Shown one piece after another: positions 9,981 through 18,836 of a stretch of 44,602 bases of DNA. Both the position numbers and the translations under genes were made by a program. The stretch spans positions 13,580-58,181 of the forward strand of contig NZ_JADGEV010000025.1 of NCBI RefSeq assembly GCF_016744175.1, written 5' to 3'. How positions within the stretch are numbered: position 1 is the stretch's first letter; every line of letters starts with the position of its first letter. The stretch is from Neptunomonas sp. Its GTDB lineage: Bacteria > Pseudomonadota > Gammaproteobacteria > Pseudomonadales > Balneatricaceae. The notes under the pieces are model-generated. The model did not search any database, was not told the DNA's origin, and saw only the letters and a list, made by a program, of their open reading frames with translations.

Positions 9981-11078
9981 TTATAATACCGCTTTAGGGT
10001 AAGACCCCAACAGCTTCAACTCTACCGAGCTAGTTTCCAGCTCACAGAGTACGTTCTGTACTTTTTCTTCGTCAGCATGACCTTCAAAGTCTATATAGAA
10101 CATATAGCTCCAACCGCCTTGCTTTGCGGGTCGGGTTTCTATTCGCGTGAGACTGATACCATGGCGATGAAAAGGCTCAAGAAGTGTATACAATACTCCT
10201 GGTTTATCATGAGCAGACATCAATATTGACGTCTTATCGTCCCCGCTTGGGCCTACATCCTGATCCCCGATGATGAGAAAGCGTGTACTGTTATCCGGTT
10301 GATCTTCAATATTGCGTTCTAAAATCTGCAAGCCATATAAATCTACAGCCATATCGCCTGCAATCGCAGCTGTTCCAACTTCTTGAGCTGCCAACCTAGC
10401 ACCTTCTGCATTTGAGCTAACAACTATATGCTCTGCTTGTGGGTAGTTAGCATCCAACCAACTTCGACACTGCGCAAATGATTCTTGGTGGGCATAAATA
10501 CGGCTTATCAGTTCTGAGTCCGTATTTTCCTGCGCTAATAAATGGTGATGGATTTTCAATTCCAGCTCACCACAAATACGCAGACTGAAACGCTTAAACA
10601 GATCCAATGTATGCGTGGCCATGCCTTCAGATGAGTTCTCAATAGGCACAACCCCATAATGAGCGGCCCCGGCTTCCACCTCTCTAAAAACTTGGTCCAA
10701 CGTAGCCATTGGTGCACTTTCAGCGGAGTGCCCAAAATGTTTTAAAGCTGCCTGCTGTGTAAAGGTACCCTCAGGCCCAAGAAAAGAGATTCGCATGGGC
10801 TTTTCGAGTGCTAAACAAACAGACATTATTTCGCGAAATAAACGCGCCACTTCCTTGTCCGCCAACGGGCCTTCATTACGCTCCATAACCCGTTTTAGAA
10901 CCTGAGCTTCTCGTTCAGGCCGGTAAAAAACGGCAACTTCCTCACCTTGATACTGCTCTTTAACTTCAGCTACATTTTGAGCGCACATAGCTCGTTGATT
11001 CATTAGCACATGAATTTGCTTATCGATTGAATCAATTTGATCGCGCAGTACTTTGAGCGCCTGTTCTTGTTCAGTCAT
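9981..11078 (-). CDS. pheA: Bifunctional chorismate mutase / prephenate dehydratase (P-protein)
   Basis: Converts chorismate to prephenate and then to phenylpyruvate for phenylalanine synthesis. Residues 1-90 form an AroQ-type mutase (LRDQIDSIDKQIHVLMNQR). The dehydratase domain begins at ISFLGPEGTFTQQAA near 98 and includes VVPIENSSEG near 147 and the catalytic Thr region DNSTRFLIIG near 260. A C-terminal ACT domain (about 275-355) carries the ESRP-like phenylalanine-binding motif as ETRP. Feedback inhibition by phenylalanine is therefore expected. It lies 22 bases after serC. The length of 365 is normal. Confidence 0.97.
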   Translation of the reverse strand: MTEQEQALKVLRDQIDSIDKQIHVLMNQRAMCAQNVAEVKEQYQGEEVAVFYRPEREAQVLKRVMERNEGPLADKEVARLFREIMSVCLALEKPMRISFLGPEGTFTQQAALKHFGHSAESAPMATLDQVFREVEAGAAHYGVVPIENSSEGMATHTLDLFKRFSLRICGELELKIHHHLLAQENTDSELISRIYAHQESFAQCRSWLDANYPQAEHIVVSSNAEGARLAAQEVGTAAIAGDMAVDLYGLQILERNIEDQPDNSTRFLIIGDQDVGPSGDDKTSILMSAHDKPGVLYTLLEPFHRHGISLTRIETRPAKQGGWSYMFYIDFEGHADEEKVQNVLCELETSSVELKLLGSYPKAVL

Positions 11079-11100
11079 CCAAGGATCCTATTTCAACAGG

Positions 11101-12183
11101 TTAACCATGTTTACGTTCAAACTCAGCCATAAATGCTATCAACGAATCAACAGCAGTCTCAGGTACTGCATTATATATACTGGCACGCATACCACCCACA
11201 GAACGATGCCCCTTCAAATTCAGCAGACCCGATTGTTCCGCTTCCTCAAGAAAGGCTTTATCCAGACCTGCATCAGCAAGCGTAAAAGGAACGTTCATCC
11301 AAGAGCGATTGGCTACGGCAATAGGGTTTGCATAGAAACTACTTTGATCAATGGCTGCATAGAGCTTTTCTGCTTTACGCTGATTGATAATCTGCATTTC
11401 TTCAACACCACCTTGACGCTTAAGCCATTGAAAAATCAAACCCGCCAAATACCAACCAAAAGTTGGCGGGGTGTTATTCATGGAATCAGCTGCTGCATGT
11501 ACCGAATAATCAAACATTGTCGGCGCGTTCGGGAGCATTTGGCCGATCAAATCATCACGAACAATCACTACTGTTAAGCCGGCAGGGCCTATATTCTTTT
11601 GCGCTCCCGCATAAATTAAACCAAAGCGAGACACGTCGATAGATCGCGACAGAATACTTGATGACATATCCGCAACTAATGGCACGCCACCTGTTTCAGG
11701 AATATAGTCAAATTCAACACCGCCAATAGTTTCATTCGGCGTGTAATGTACATAAGCCGCATCAGGATTCAGTTTCAGCTCATCCTGAGAGGGTGCTGAT
11801 GTAAAGTTGTTATGCTCAGTTGTTGCGGCAATATTCACTTCACAATAACGTTTAGCTTCAGCGATAGCCTTTTTAGACCAAACGCCGGTATTTATATAAT
11901 CAGCTGTCTTTTTATCACGTAAGAGGTTCAGCGGAATCATCGAGAACTGAGTAGTGGCACCACCTTGCAAGAACAGCACTTTATAGTTGTCTGGTATTTG
12001 CATAAGCTCACGAAGATCTCGTTCTGCTTGTTCTGCCACTGACACATACTCTTTGCTACGATGGCTCATTTCCATAATAGAGAGCCCATGCCCATGCCAA
12101 TCAAGCATTTCTTCCTGCGCCTGTTGTAATACCTCTTCTGGTAAGGCTGCAGGCCCTGCACTGAAATTCAACTTACGGATCAT
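11101..12183 (-). CDS. serC: Phosphoserine aminotransferase
   Basis: A PLP enzyme of serine synthesis (3-phosphohydroxypyruvate to phosphoserine), also used in the pyridoxal pathway. The 360-residue length fits the family. It begins [16 protein letters not shown], contains [17 protein letters not shown] near residue 75 and the PLP lysine in [12 protein letters not shown] near 197, and ends with [15 protein letters not shown] 12183 was taken rather than an upstream TTG (12210) because the family starts right at this motif. The ribosome site is weak. A strong hairpin lies only about 35 bases upstream, between gyrA and serC, leaving little space for a dedicated promoter. Confidence 0.97.
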   Translation of the reverse strand: MIRKLNFSAGPAALPEEVLQQAQEEMLDWHGHGLSIMEMSHRSKEYVSVAEQAERDLRELMQIPDNYKVLFLQGGATTQFSMIPLNLLRDKKTADYINTGVWSKKAIAEAKRYCEVNIAATTEHNNFTSAPSQDELKLNPDAAYVHYTPNETIGGVEFDYIPETGGVPLVADMSSSILSRSIDVSRFGLIYAGAQKNIGPAGLTVVIVRDDLIGQMLPNAPTMFDYSVHAAADSMNNTPPTFGWYLAGLIFQWLKRQGGVEEMQIINQRKAEKLYAAIDQSSFYANPIAVANRSWMNVPFTLADAGLDKAFLEEAEQSGLLNLKGHRSVGGMRASIYNAVPETAVDSLIAFMAEFERKHG

Positions 12184-12215
12184 TTCTACTTTTTCTCTTA
12201 AAATTACCAAGCATA

Positions 12216-12246
12216 AATAATAAGCGCGGCCTGAGCCGCGCTTATT
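12216..12246 (-). terminator. Hairpin / probable attenuating terminator between gyrA and serC
   Basis: A perfect 12-bp inverted repeat, AATAAGCGCGGC / GCCGCGCTTATT, with a 4-base loop (arms 12219-12230 and 12235-12246) lies four bases after the gyrA stop. On the minus strand it is followed by a U-rich but interrupted stretch (ATTTATG). It looks like an intrinsic terminator that may allow partial readthrough into serC. Confidence 0.65.
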
Positions 12247-12249
12247 AAC

Positions 12250-14934
12250 TTACTCTGCGTCGGGCTCTTCGCCGGCGGCATCATCCACTGGTGTGGCAGT
12301 ATCTTCTGCTGTTACTTCTTCAGCATCTTCAACTACGCTACCTTCAATGATATTACCTTCAGCATCCAGAACGACTTCTTCGCCTTCTAGGCCATCTTCA
12401 TCGGGTACTTCTGGTTCTTCTATACGTGCCAGGCTCACCAAATTCTCATCGCCTGCGACGCGAATCAGCATCACACCTTGCGTATTACGGCCCAGAACAG
12501 ATATCTCAGAAGTACGTGTGCGAACCATGGTTCCCTGATCACTGATCAGCATCACATCATCGCCTTCAAAGACCTGCACGGCTCCAGCAAGGTTACCGTT
12601 ACGATCAGTACACTGCATACCAATCACACCTTGGTTACCACGCCCTTTACAAGGGAAGTCTTCAACCGCAGTCTGCTTACCGAAACCACGCTCAGACGCT
12701 GTTAATACGTTGCCACCTTCCTGAGGAATAATCAGAGAGATAACACGTGCAGTACCTTTCATTTTAACGCCACGAACACCACGCGCTGTACGACCCATCG
12801 CACGCACTTCGCCTTCGTGGAAACGTGCTACTTTGCCTGCATCTGTTACCAGTAGAATATCGTCATCGCCTTCAGTAATAGCAGCACCTATCAGTGCATC
12901 ATCATCGAGTAGATCAACGGCAATTAAGCCAGATGATCTTGGGCGTGAGAAGTTGACCAAAGAGGTCTTCTTAACGGTACCACTCGCTGTTGCCATAAAG
13001 ACAAAGCGGTCTTCACTGTATTCATTTACTGGAAGAATAGTCGATATACGCTCTCCTTCATCCAATGGCAAAATATTCACAATTGGGCGACCACGAGCAG
13101 CACGACTCGCTGGCGGTATTTCATATACCTTCAACCAGTAAACTTTACCTTTATTGGTAAAGCACAAAATAGTTGCATGCGTACTTGCGATAAGAAGATG
13201 CTCAACAAAATCTTCATCTTTTACTGCCGTTACTGATTTACCTTTACCGCCACGGCGCTGTGACTGATAATCAGTTAACGGTTGTGTCTTCGCATAACCA
13301 CCATGAGATATGGTGACTACCATGTCTTCTTCTGTGATTAGATCAGCAACCGTCAAATCAAGTCGAGACGCGATAATTTCAGTACGGCGCTCATCACCAA
13401 ACTCAGCTACAATCGCTTCTAATTCTTCGCGAATCACTTCCATCAACCGAGTATAAGAACCCAAAATTTCAAGTAATTCAGCAATTTTAACCAGAAGCTC
13501 CTGATATTCGTTGATCAGTTTTTCATGTTCGAGGCCAGTCAAGCGATGTAAACGAAGGTCCAGAATAGCCTGAGCTTGTACAGGTGAAAGGTAATATTTA
13601 CCTTCACGCATACCAAATTGAGGATCCAGATCATCAGGACGACAAGCATGCTCACCAGCACGCTCAAGCATATCGACAACAGAACCAGGCGCCCAGGCCA
13701 TCTCTGTTAGTCGCTCTTTCGCTTCTGATGGTGTTGGTGACTGCTTAATAAGCTGAATCACTTCATCGATATTAGCTAATGCAATAGCTAAACCTTCTAG
13801 AACATGTCCTCGCTCACGCGCTTTGCGTAACAAGTAAACGGTACGGCGCGTCACAACTTCTCGACGATGACGAATAAAGTTTTCGATCAGTTCTTTCAGG
13901 TTCAGGATTTTCGGTTGACCATCAACCAATGCCACAACATTAATACCAAATACACCCTCCATCTGCGTTTGTGCAAATAGATTATTGGCAATAACTTCCG
14001 GCATTTCGCCACGCTTTAATTCGATATAGATTCGCATACCATCTTTATCGGACTCGTCACGTAGTTCACTGATACCTTCGAGTTTTTTCTCTTTTACCAG
14101 CTCCGCGATTTTTTCAATCAAGCGAGCTTTATTCAGCTGGTACGGTATTTCAGTCACAATAATGGCAATACGGCCCTTACTGTTCTCTTCCACATGGTAT
14201 TTAGAGCGAATGTAGATACGGCCACGGCCTGTACGATACGCTTCAAGAATACCCGCGCGCCCATTAATAATGGCGCCCGTCGGAAAATCAGGACCTGGAA
14301 TATATTCCATTAACTCATCAACAGTGAGTTCTGAGTTCTCGATAAGCGCAAGGCAGCCACTGACAACTTCGCGTAAATTATGCGGCGGGATATTTGTTGC
14401 CATACCTACAGCGATACCGGAAGAGCCATTCACCAGCAAGTTAGGAACGCGTGACGGCAAGACTTCTGGAATAAACTCTGTACCATCATAGTTAGGTACA
14501 AAATCAACAGTCTCTTTATCTAAGTCAGATAGCAGCTCATGAGAGATTTTATCCATGCGAATTTCTGTATATCGCATTGCTGCTGCTGAATCGCCGTCGA
14601 CGGAACCGAAGTTACCTTGTCCATCTACCAGCGTATAACGCATCGAAAAATCCTGCGCCATACGAACAATAGTGTCATAAACAGCGCTATCACCGTGCGG
14701 GTGATACTTACCGATTACATCACCTACCACACGTGCAGATTTTTTATACGGTTTGTTCCAGTCATTGCTAAGTTCACTCATCGCAAACAATACGCGACGA
14801 TGAACAGGCTTTAAGCCATCACGGACATCAGGCAAGGCCCGGCCAACGATAACACTCATGGCATAATCAAGATAAGATTGTTTCATCTCATCTTCGATAT
14901 TTACCGGCAAAATTTCTTTGGTTAAATCACCCAT
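12250..14934 (-). CDS. gyrA: DNA gyrase subunit A
   Basis: The breakage-reunion subunit of gyrase, which introduces negative supercoils. The 894 residues comprise the winged-helix/tower domain (1 to about 520) and a six-bladed C-terminal beta-pinwheel, with the GyrA-box stretch QRRGGKGK near 560. The catalytic Tyr is in AAAMRYTE near residue 120. In the quinolone-resistance region, GDSAVYDT retains the serine and aspartate of the sensitive form. The C-terminal tail is strongly acidic (Glu/Asp-rich, last 50 residues), as often seen. It starts at ATG 14934 behind a leader of about 80 bases containing two dyads. Confidence 0.98.
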   Translation of the reverse strand: MGDLTKEILPVNIEDEMKQSYLDYAMSVIVGRALPDVRDGLKPVHRRVLFAMSELSNDWNKPYKKSARVVGDVIGKYHPHGDSAVYDTIVRMAQDFSMRYTLVDGQGNFGSVDGDSAAAMRYTEIRMDKISHELLSDLDKETVDFVPNYDGTEFIPEVLPSRVPNLLVNGSSGIAVGMATNIPPHNLREVVSGCLALIENSELTVDELMEYIPGPDFPTGAIINGRAGILEAYRTGRGRIYIRSKYHVEENSKGRIAIIVTEIPYQLNKARLIEKIAELVKEKKLEGISELRDESDKDGMRIYIELKRGEMPEVIANNLFAQTQMEGVFGINVVALVDGQPKILNLKELIENFIRHRREVVTRRTVYLLRKARERGHVLEGLAIALANIDEVIQLIKQSPTPSEAKERLTEMAWAPGSVVDMLERAGEHACRPDDLDPQFGMREGKYYLSPVQAQAILDLRLHRLTGLEHEKLINEYQELLVKIAELLEILGSYTRLMEVIREELEAIVAEFGDERRTEIIASRLDLTVADLITEEDMVVTISHGGYAKTQPLTDYQSQRRGGKGKSVTAVKDEDFVEHLLIASTHATILCFTNKGKVYWLKVYEIPPASRAARGRPIVNILPLDEGERISTILPVNEYSEDRFVFMATASGTVKKTSLVNFSRPRSSGLIAVDLLDDDALIGAAITEGDDDILLVTDAGKVARFHEGEVRAMGRTARGVRGVKMKGTARVISLIIPQEGGNVLTASERGFGKQTAVEDFPCKGRGNQGVIGMQCTDRNGNLAGAVQVFEGDDVMLISDQGTMVRTRTSEISVLGRNTQGVMLIRVAGDENLVSLARIEEPEVPDEDGLEGEEVVLDAEGNIIEGSVVEDAEEVTAEDTATPVDDAAGEEPDAE

Positions 14935-14996
14935 GCGTTTCAGCTTTCCTTGATTCGGTCTGCTAATCTTGATTAGTTCTAGTCAATCAAGCCCAG

Positions 14997-15033
14997 AAAA
15001 ACAGGACCTGTTTTTAACCGAACGAGTATACCA
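14997..15033 (-). promoter_or_regulatory. Predicted gyrA promoter (extended -10) with dyad at the start site
   Basis: Minus strand: TGGTATACT (15033-15025) is an extended -10 motif; no good -35 is visible. Transcription would start near 15018. Immediately downstream is a near-perfect palindrome, AAAAACAGG-A-CCTGTTTTT (14997-15015), placed where a repressor or early hairpin could act. The promoter call is by eye. Confidence 0.4.
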
Positions 15034-15143
15034 CAAGATTTCAAAAAGATTCCCGCAAAATGAATATGTTGCGCTAGCTGTTTAAGAGCGACGGCCGGTG
15101 CTAGAATAGAATCATTCGAAATGTAATTTAGATACTATTCCCT

Positions 15144-15866
15144 ATGACCGATCAAACGTTTTCTGCAAACATTGACCCCTCTGAGATCGCCAAATTTGAA
15201 GAACTGGCAAGCCGGTGGTGGGACAAAAACAGCGAGTTCAAACCTCTTCACGACATAAATCCGCTGCGGGTTGGTTATATTGATCGCATTGCATCACTTG
15301 CAGGGAAAAAAGTTCTGGACGTTGGCTGCGGTGGTGGAATTCTGTCCGAATCGATGGCATTAAGAGGCGCCGAAGTTTCTGGTATAGATATGGGAGCTGC
15401 ACCTCTAAAAATCGCCAAGCTGCACGGCCTAGAAAGCGGCGTATCTGTTAACTACCAACAAATCACTGCTGAAGAAATGGCTGAAGCCAACCCCGATACT
15501 TTTGATGTTGTCACCTGCATGGAAATGCTGGAACACGTTCCTGATCCATCTTCCATTGTCCGGGCATGCGCCAAAATGGTTAAACCAGGCGGGCATGTTT
15601 TCTTTTCGACACTTAACCGCAATCCCAAAAGCTATTTATTTGCCATATTTGGTGCAGAACATTTATTAAAACTTGTGCCACAGGGCACGCATGACTTCAA
15701 AAAATTTATTAGACCTTCTGAGCTTGCCACTTGGATACGTCAATCAAAATTAAAAACTAACGACATTACAGGCATGACATACAACCCGCTTACCAAACAA
15801 TATCGCTTAGACCCATCTGATGTTGACGTCAATTTCATCATTGCGACAACACGCCCCGAGCTATAA
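15144..15866 (+). CDS. ubiG: Ubiquinone biosynthesis O-methyltransferase
   Basis: An S-adenosylmethionine-dependent enzyme that performs both O-methylations of ubiquinone synthesis. The 240 residues begin with the family-specific [19 protein letters not shown]. They then show the SAM-binding [13 protein letters not shown] near residue 57, [14 protein letters not shown] near 122 and [15 protein letters not shown] near 150. It is divergent from gyrA (209 bases between starts), and mupP starts 2 bases after its stop. The ubiG-mupP-yciK order is the same as in Pseudomonas. Confidence 0.97.
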   Translation: MTDQTFSANIDPSEIAKFEELASRWWDKNSEFKPLHDINPLRVGYIDRIASLAGKKVLDVGCGGGILSESMALRGAEVSGIDMGAAPLKIAKLHGLESGVSVNYQQITAEEMAEANPDTFDVVTCMEMLEHVPDPSSIVRACAKMVKPGGHVFFSTLNRNPKSYLFAIFGAEHLLKLVPQGTHDFKKFIRPSELATWIRQSKLKTNDITGMTYNPLTKQYRLDPSDVDVNFIIATTRPEL

Positions 15867-15868
15867 TA

Positions 15869-16549
15869 GTGAAAATAGGTAATACAAAAAGACCCGAAGC
15901 TGTCCTATTTGACCTTGATGGAACTCTACTCGATACAGCGCCAGATTTTCACTGGGTAATCAACCAACTACTGACTGAACACGGCTTACCAACACAAGCC
16001 TATGCCGAACTACGCACACATGTTTCTAACGGCGCTAACGCTATGTTAAAAGCAGCATTTCAGCTTAATGAAAACGACTGTAAACTTCCTATTTTACACA
16101 AACAGATGCTCAACCTATATGATCAGCACTTAGCGATAGACAGCACGCTATTTCCTGGCATTGATGCACTACTAGGCTCGCTGGAAAAAGAGCGCATTCC
16201 ATGGGGCATCGTCACCAACAAGCCGCAACGCTTCACCACTCCCATTTTATCAAAGCTTAAATTAAATACTCGCAGCGCAAGCACCATCTGCCCAGACCAC
16301 GTAAGCAAAACAAAACCGAACCCTGAAGCACTGCTTTTAGCCTGCCAACAAATTCAAGCAACTCCACAAAACTGCATTTATATTGGTGACCATATACGCG
16401 ATATTGACGCAGGAAATCGCGCACAGATGTTCACAATTGGCGCACTATATGGCTATATTAACAAATCGGAGAACGCTGATAACTGGAATGCTAACGCCTA
16501 CGTGAAGCATGCAGATCAGATTCTATCTGTAATAGACGCGCATTTTTGA
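15869..16549 (+). CDS. mupP: HAD hydrolase, probable N-acetylmuramic acid 6-phosphate phosphatase (MupP)
   Basis: A 226-residue haloacid dehalogenase phosphatase. The nucleophile and acid are in LFDLDGTLLDT (about residues 13-23), followed by a helical cap. Motif II is in WGIVTNKPQ near 113, and motif IV is in YIGDHIRDIDAG near 172. The general fold is shared with Gph (phosphoglycolate phosphatase), but the position between ubiG and yciK matches Pseudomonas mupP, which feeds the AmgK-MurU cell-wall recycling route. Function is inferred from context and could still be Gph. The start is GTG, 2 bases after the ubiG stop, implying coupling. Confidence 0.85.
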   Translation: MKIGNTKRPEAVLFDLDGTLLDTAPDFHWVINQLLTEHGLPTQAYAELRTHVSNGANAMLKAAFQLNENDCKLPILHKQMLNLYDQHLAIDSTLFPGIDALLGSLEKERIPWGIVTNKPQRFTTPILSKLKLNTRSASTICPDHVSKTKPNPEALLLACQQIQATPQNCIYIGDHIRDIDAGNRAQMFTIGALYGYINKSENADNWNANAYVKHADQILSVIDAHF

Positions 16550-16580
16550 GAGCCGTCGCACTGAAATAAGGACGCTTTCG

Positions 16581-17321
16581 ATGTATAAATATCACGCTCC
16601 CAACAATCTATTAGATAATAAAATCATTCTTGTTACTGGCGCTGGCGCTGGTATCGGACGAGCTGCTGCATTGGCATACGCTGCACATGGAGCCACCGTT
16701 ATACTTGTAGGTAAAACTACTGAAAAATTAGAACAGGTTTATGATGAAATTGAAGCAGCCGGAGGCCCTAAACCTGCGATAGTGCCTCTGAACCTTGAAA
16801 CAGCAACAGAGCACGACTACATCGACTTAACCAATATTCTAGACAAAGAGTTTGGGCACATCGATGGGCTACTGCATAACGCTTCACTGCTAGGTGTTCG
16901 AACACCTATAGAGTCATACGACCCTATTATCTGGCAGCAAGTCATGCAAGTGAACATTAACGCCCCCTTCATTCTTACACAAACACTTATGCCCTTATTA
17001 CACCGCTCCGAAAATGCATCCATCATTTTCACTTCCTCAGGCGTTGGAAGAGAAGGCCGAGCATACTGGGGCGCATACTGCGTATCAAAATTTGCAACCG
17101 AAGGCCTCATGCAGGTCATGGCTGACGAACTTGATAACACTACCAACATTCGAGTTAATTGCATCAACCCTGGCGCAACTCGCACCCAAATGCGAGCGTA
17201 CGCATACCCAGGCGAAAACCCAGAAAATAATCCCGAACCAGCCGAAATCATGCCACTTTATTTGCACCTAATGGGCGATGACAGTAACAAGATTAATGGG
17301 CAATCACTGAACGCCCAATAA
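16581..17321 (+). CDS. yciK: SDR family oxidoreductase YciK
   Basis: A short-chain dehydrogenase/reductase of 246 residues. The cofactor site VTGAGAGIGRAAAL lies near residue 19, HNASLLG (equivalent to NNAG) near 97, the catalytic Ser in IIFTSSGVGREGR near 148, and the YxxxK motif as YCVSK near 164. INPGATRTQMRAYAYPGE is typical of YciK. Substrate is not known with certainty. It follows mupP by 31 bases with an AAGGA ribosome site and ends at a bidirectional terminator shared with rluB. Confidence 0.93.
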   Translation: MYKYHAPNNLLDNKIILVTGAGAGIGRAAALAYAAHGATVILVGKTTEKLEQVYDEIEAAGGPKPAIVPLNLETATEHDYIDLTNILDKEFGHIDGLLHNASLLGVRTPIESYDPIIWQQVMQVNINAPFILTQTLMPLLHRSENASIIFTSSGVGREGRAYWGAYCVSKFATEGLMQVMADELDNTTNIRVNCINPGATRTQMRAYAYPGENPENNPEPAEIMPLYLHLMGDDSNKINGQSLNAQ

Positions 17322-17357
17322 GCACACCCACAACGAACCACTCTCGCCAAGCTACTC

Positions 17358-17391
17358 AAAAAAAACGCAGCTCTTAAGCTGCGTTTTTATC
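17358..17391. terminator. Bidirectional terminator between yciK and rluB
   Basis: AAAAACGCAGCT-CTTA-AGCTGCGTTTTT is a 12-bp perfect stem with a 4-base loop (17361-17388), flanked by A on one side and T on the other. It can end both convergent transcripts. Confidence 0.9.
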
Positions 17392-17407
17392 GAAACCATA
17401 TCAATAA

Positions 17408-18253
17408 TTAATCTTTACGGTGTTTTGGCCCAACACTGTGGCGTATCTGCTGATGCTTATAGCGACGCTCAAGCTTCTCCTTCTCTGCAGGCTTCATACG
17501 CACAGGTTTCTTCTGGTCCAAACCTAACTTTGAAGACAGTACTTTAATGTCTTTTTGAGTCAACTCTTTCCAAGTACCCGCCTTAACATCACTTGGCAAA
17601 AACAGAGAACCATAACGCACACGCTTCAAACGACTAACCTGCAAGCCCTGAGACTCCCACAGACGCCGAACTTCACGATTACGCCCTTCCATTACCACAC
17701 AGTGATACCACTTATTAGCGCCATCGCCATCAAAGAAACGAACATCCGTGAATTTAGCCATTCCATCTTCTAGTAAAACACCTTCTTTCAGACGCGTCAG
17801 CATCTCTTCTGGCACATTACCTAAAACACGTACCGCGTATTCGCGATCAATATTGGCAGATGGGTGCATCATCATATGCGCCAACTCACCATCAGTGGTG
17901 AACACCAGTAATCCACTAGTATTCAAATCTAATCGCCCTATAGCAATCCAACGCCCCGTTCGCAACGGCGGAAGATGGTCATAAACAGTAGGACGGCCTT
18001 CTGGGTCGTGACGTGTAGACACTTCCCCCACAGGCTTATTATAAATCAGCACTCGCCGCGGGCTTTCAGCTTCGGAGACTATTGTTGCTGCCCGCCCGTT
18101 CACTTGAATCTGGTCGCGATGACTAACCCGATCCCCCAAAGTAGCAGAACGCCCATTAACAGACACTCTCCCCTCACCTATCCAGCGCTCCATCTCACGA
18201 CGTGAGCCATATCCAGAGCGCGCCAACACTTTTTGTAACTTTTCATCTGACAT
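17408..18253 (-). CDS. rluB: 23S rRNA pseudouridine synthase RluB
   Basis: Modifies a uridine in domain V of 23S rRNA (2605 in E. coli numbering). The 281 residues have an N-terminal S4 RNA-binding domain (KLQKVLARSGYGSRREMERW, residues 5-24, to about 60). The RsuA-type catalytic domain follows, with the catalytic Asp in GRLDLNTSGLL near 105 and EGRNREVRRLW near 190. A basic, Lys/Arg-rich tail closes the protein. The S4 region resembles RluB rather than RluE or RluF. It lies downstream of the hns-like gene, from which a terminator separates it. Confidence 0.94.
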   Translation of the reverse strand: MSDEKLQKVLARSGYGSRREMERWIGEGRVSVNGRSATLGDRVSHRDQIQVNGRAATIVSEAESPRRVLIYNKPVGEVSTRHDPEGRPTVYDHLPPLRTGRWIAIGRLDLNTSGLLVFTTDGELAHMMMHPSANIDREYAVRVLGNVPEEMLTRLKEGVLLEDGMAKFTDVRFFDGDGANKWYHCVVMEGRNREVRRLWESQGLQVSRLKRVRYGSLFLPSDVKAGTWKELTQKDIKVLSSKLGLDQKKPVRMKPAEKEKLERRYKHQQIRHSVGPKHRKD

Positions 18254-18274
18254 GTGACGCTCCTACGCAGAAAA

Positions 18275-18308
18275 CAAAAAAAGCCCTTCAACAAAAGCCG
18301 AAGAGCTT
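18275..18308 (-). terminator. Rho-independent terminator of the H-NS family gene
   Basis: Minus strand: AAGCTCTTC, a 10-base loop, GAAGGGCTT and then a T-run (18280-18275 and beyond). The stem has nine positions with one mismatch. It lies between the hns-like gene and rluB, so rluB probably has a separate start. Confidence 0.75.
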
Positions 18309-18334
18309 ATAATAACAAATTACAAACAATAGAA

Positions 18335-18727
18335 TTACTTAATTAAACAAGCATCCTTAGTTACGCCATGCGTATCGAAGTATTCCTGGAAGGCCAGTGG
18401 AGTTCTACCACGACCAGACCATTCATGTGTATCGCCGTTTGCATCTGTAATACGGTACTTAGCCTCTACCTTTTTCTTGGTGGTAGTTGCTACTAAATCT
18501 TTAATATCATCAAAGCCAATGCCCGCTTCCTGCATTGTTTTGCGAATCATATCTATTTTCGCATTTTTCTCACGATCAGCTTCGACACGCTCTAATTCAA
18601 ACGCTTCTTTTTCTTTCAATATATCTGAAAGATCTACAATTATTTTTTCAACATCCGTGATTGATAAATCCTGACACTGCTTACGCAGAGAATTCTTCCT
18701 TGTTAAGATTTTTACGATATCAGTCAT
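18335..18727 (-). CDS. H-NS family nucleoid-associated protein
   Basis: A 130-residue histone-like protein. The N-terminal two thirds is a charged helical and coiled-coil oligomerisation region (about 20-80, with KEKEAFELERVEADREKN). The C-terminal domain has the H-NS DNA-binding signature YRITDANGDTHEWSGRGRTP (about 93-112), where GRGR occupies the place of the AT-minor-groove QGR loop. Such proteins silence AT-rich DNA. The gene stands alone between an AT-rich leader and its own terminator, which fits autoregulation. In related genomes I would expect scpA and scpB in this slot. Its paralogue type (Hns, Bv3F-like) cannot be set from sequence alone. Confidence 0.92.
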   Translation of the reverse strand: MTDIVKILTRKNSLRKQCQDLSITDVEKIIVDLSDILKEKEAFELERVEADREKNAKIDMIRKTMQEAGIGFDDIKDLVATTTKKKVEAKYRITDANGDTHEWSGRGRTPLAFQEYFDTHGVTKDACLIK

Positions 18728-18746
18728 TATTCAACTCTATTCATAG

Positions 18747-18774
18747 TTATTAACTTACAAGTCATTATCGTCAA
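18747..18774 (-). promoter_or_regulatory. Predicted promoter of the H-NS family gene in an AT-rich leader
   Basis: Minus strand: TTGACG (18774-18769), a 16-base spacer, and TAATAA (18752-18747), about 20 bases before the ATG. The whole gap 18728-18836 is very AT-rich with A/T runs, the sort of DNA H-NS itself binds. By eye only. Confidence 0.35.
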
Positions 18775-18836
18775 ATAAATTATTAATTCAAGAAATTAAC
18801 ATTTTATTATTTAATATTTCCTAAAATATCGTCTTT

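Noticed and set aside
14500-14720. Quinolone-resistance changes in gyrA
   Set aside because: The region reads GDSAVYDT, the sensitive form at both usual positions.
12293-14814. Several plus-strand open frames opposite gyrA
   Set aside because: They are antisense to a strongly conserved gene, show no family features, and mirror its codon pattern.
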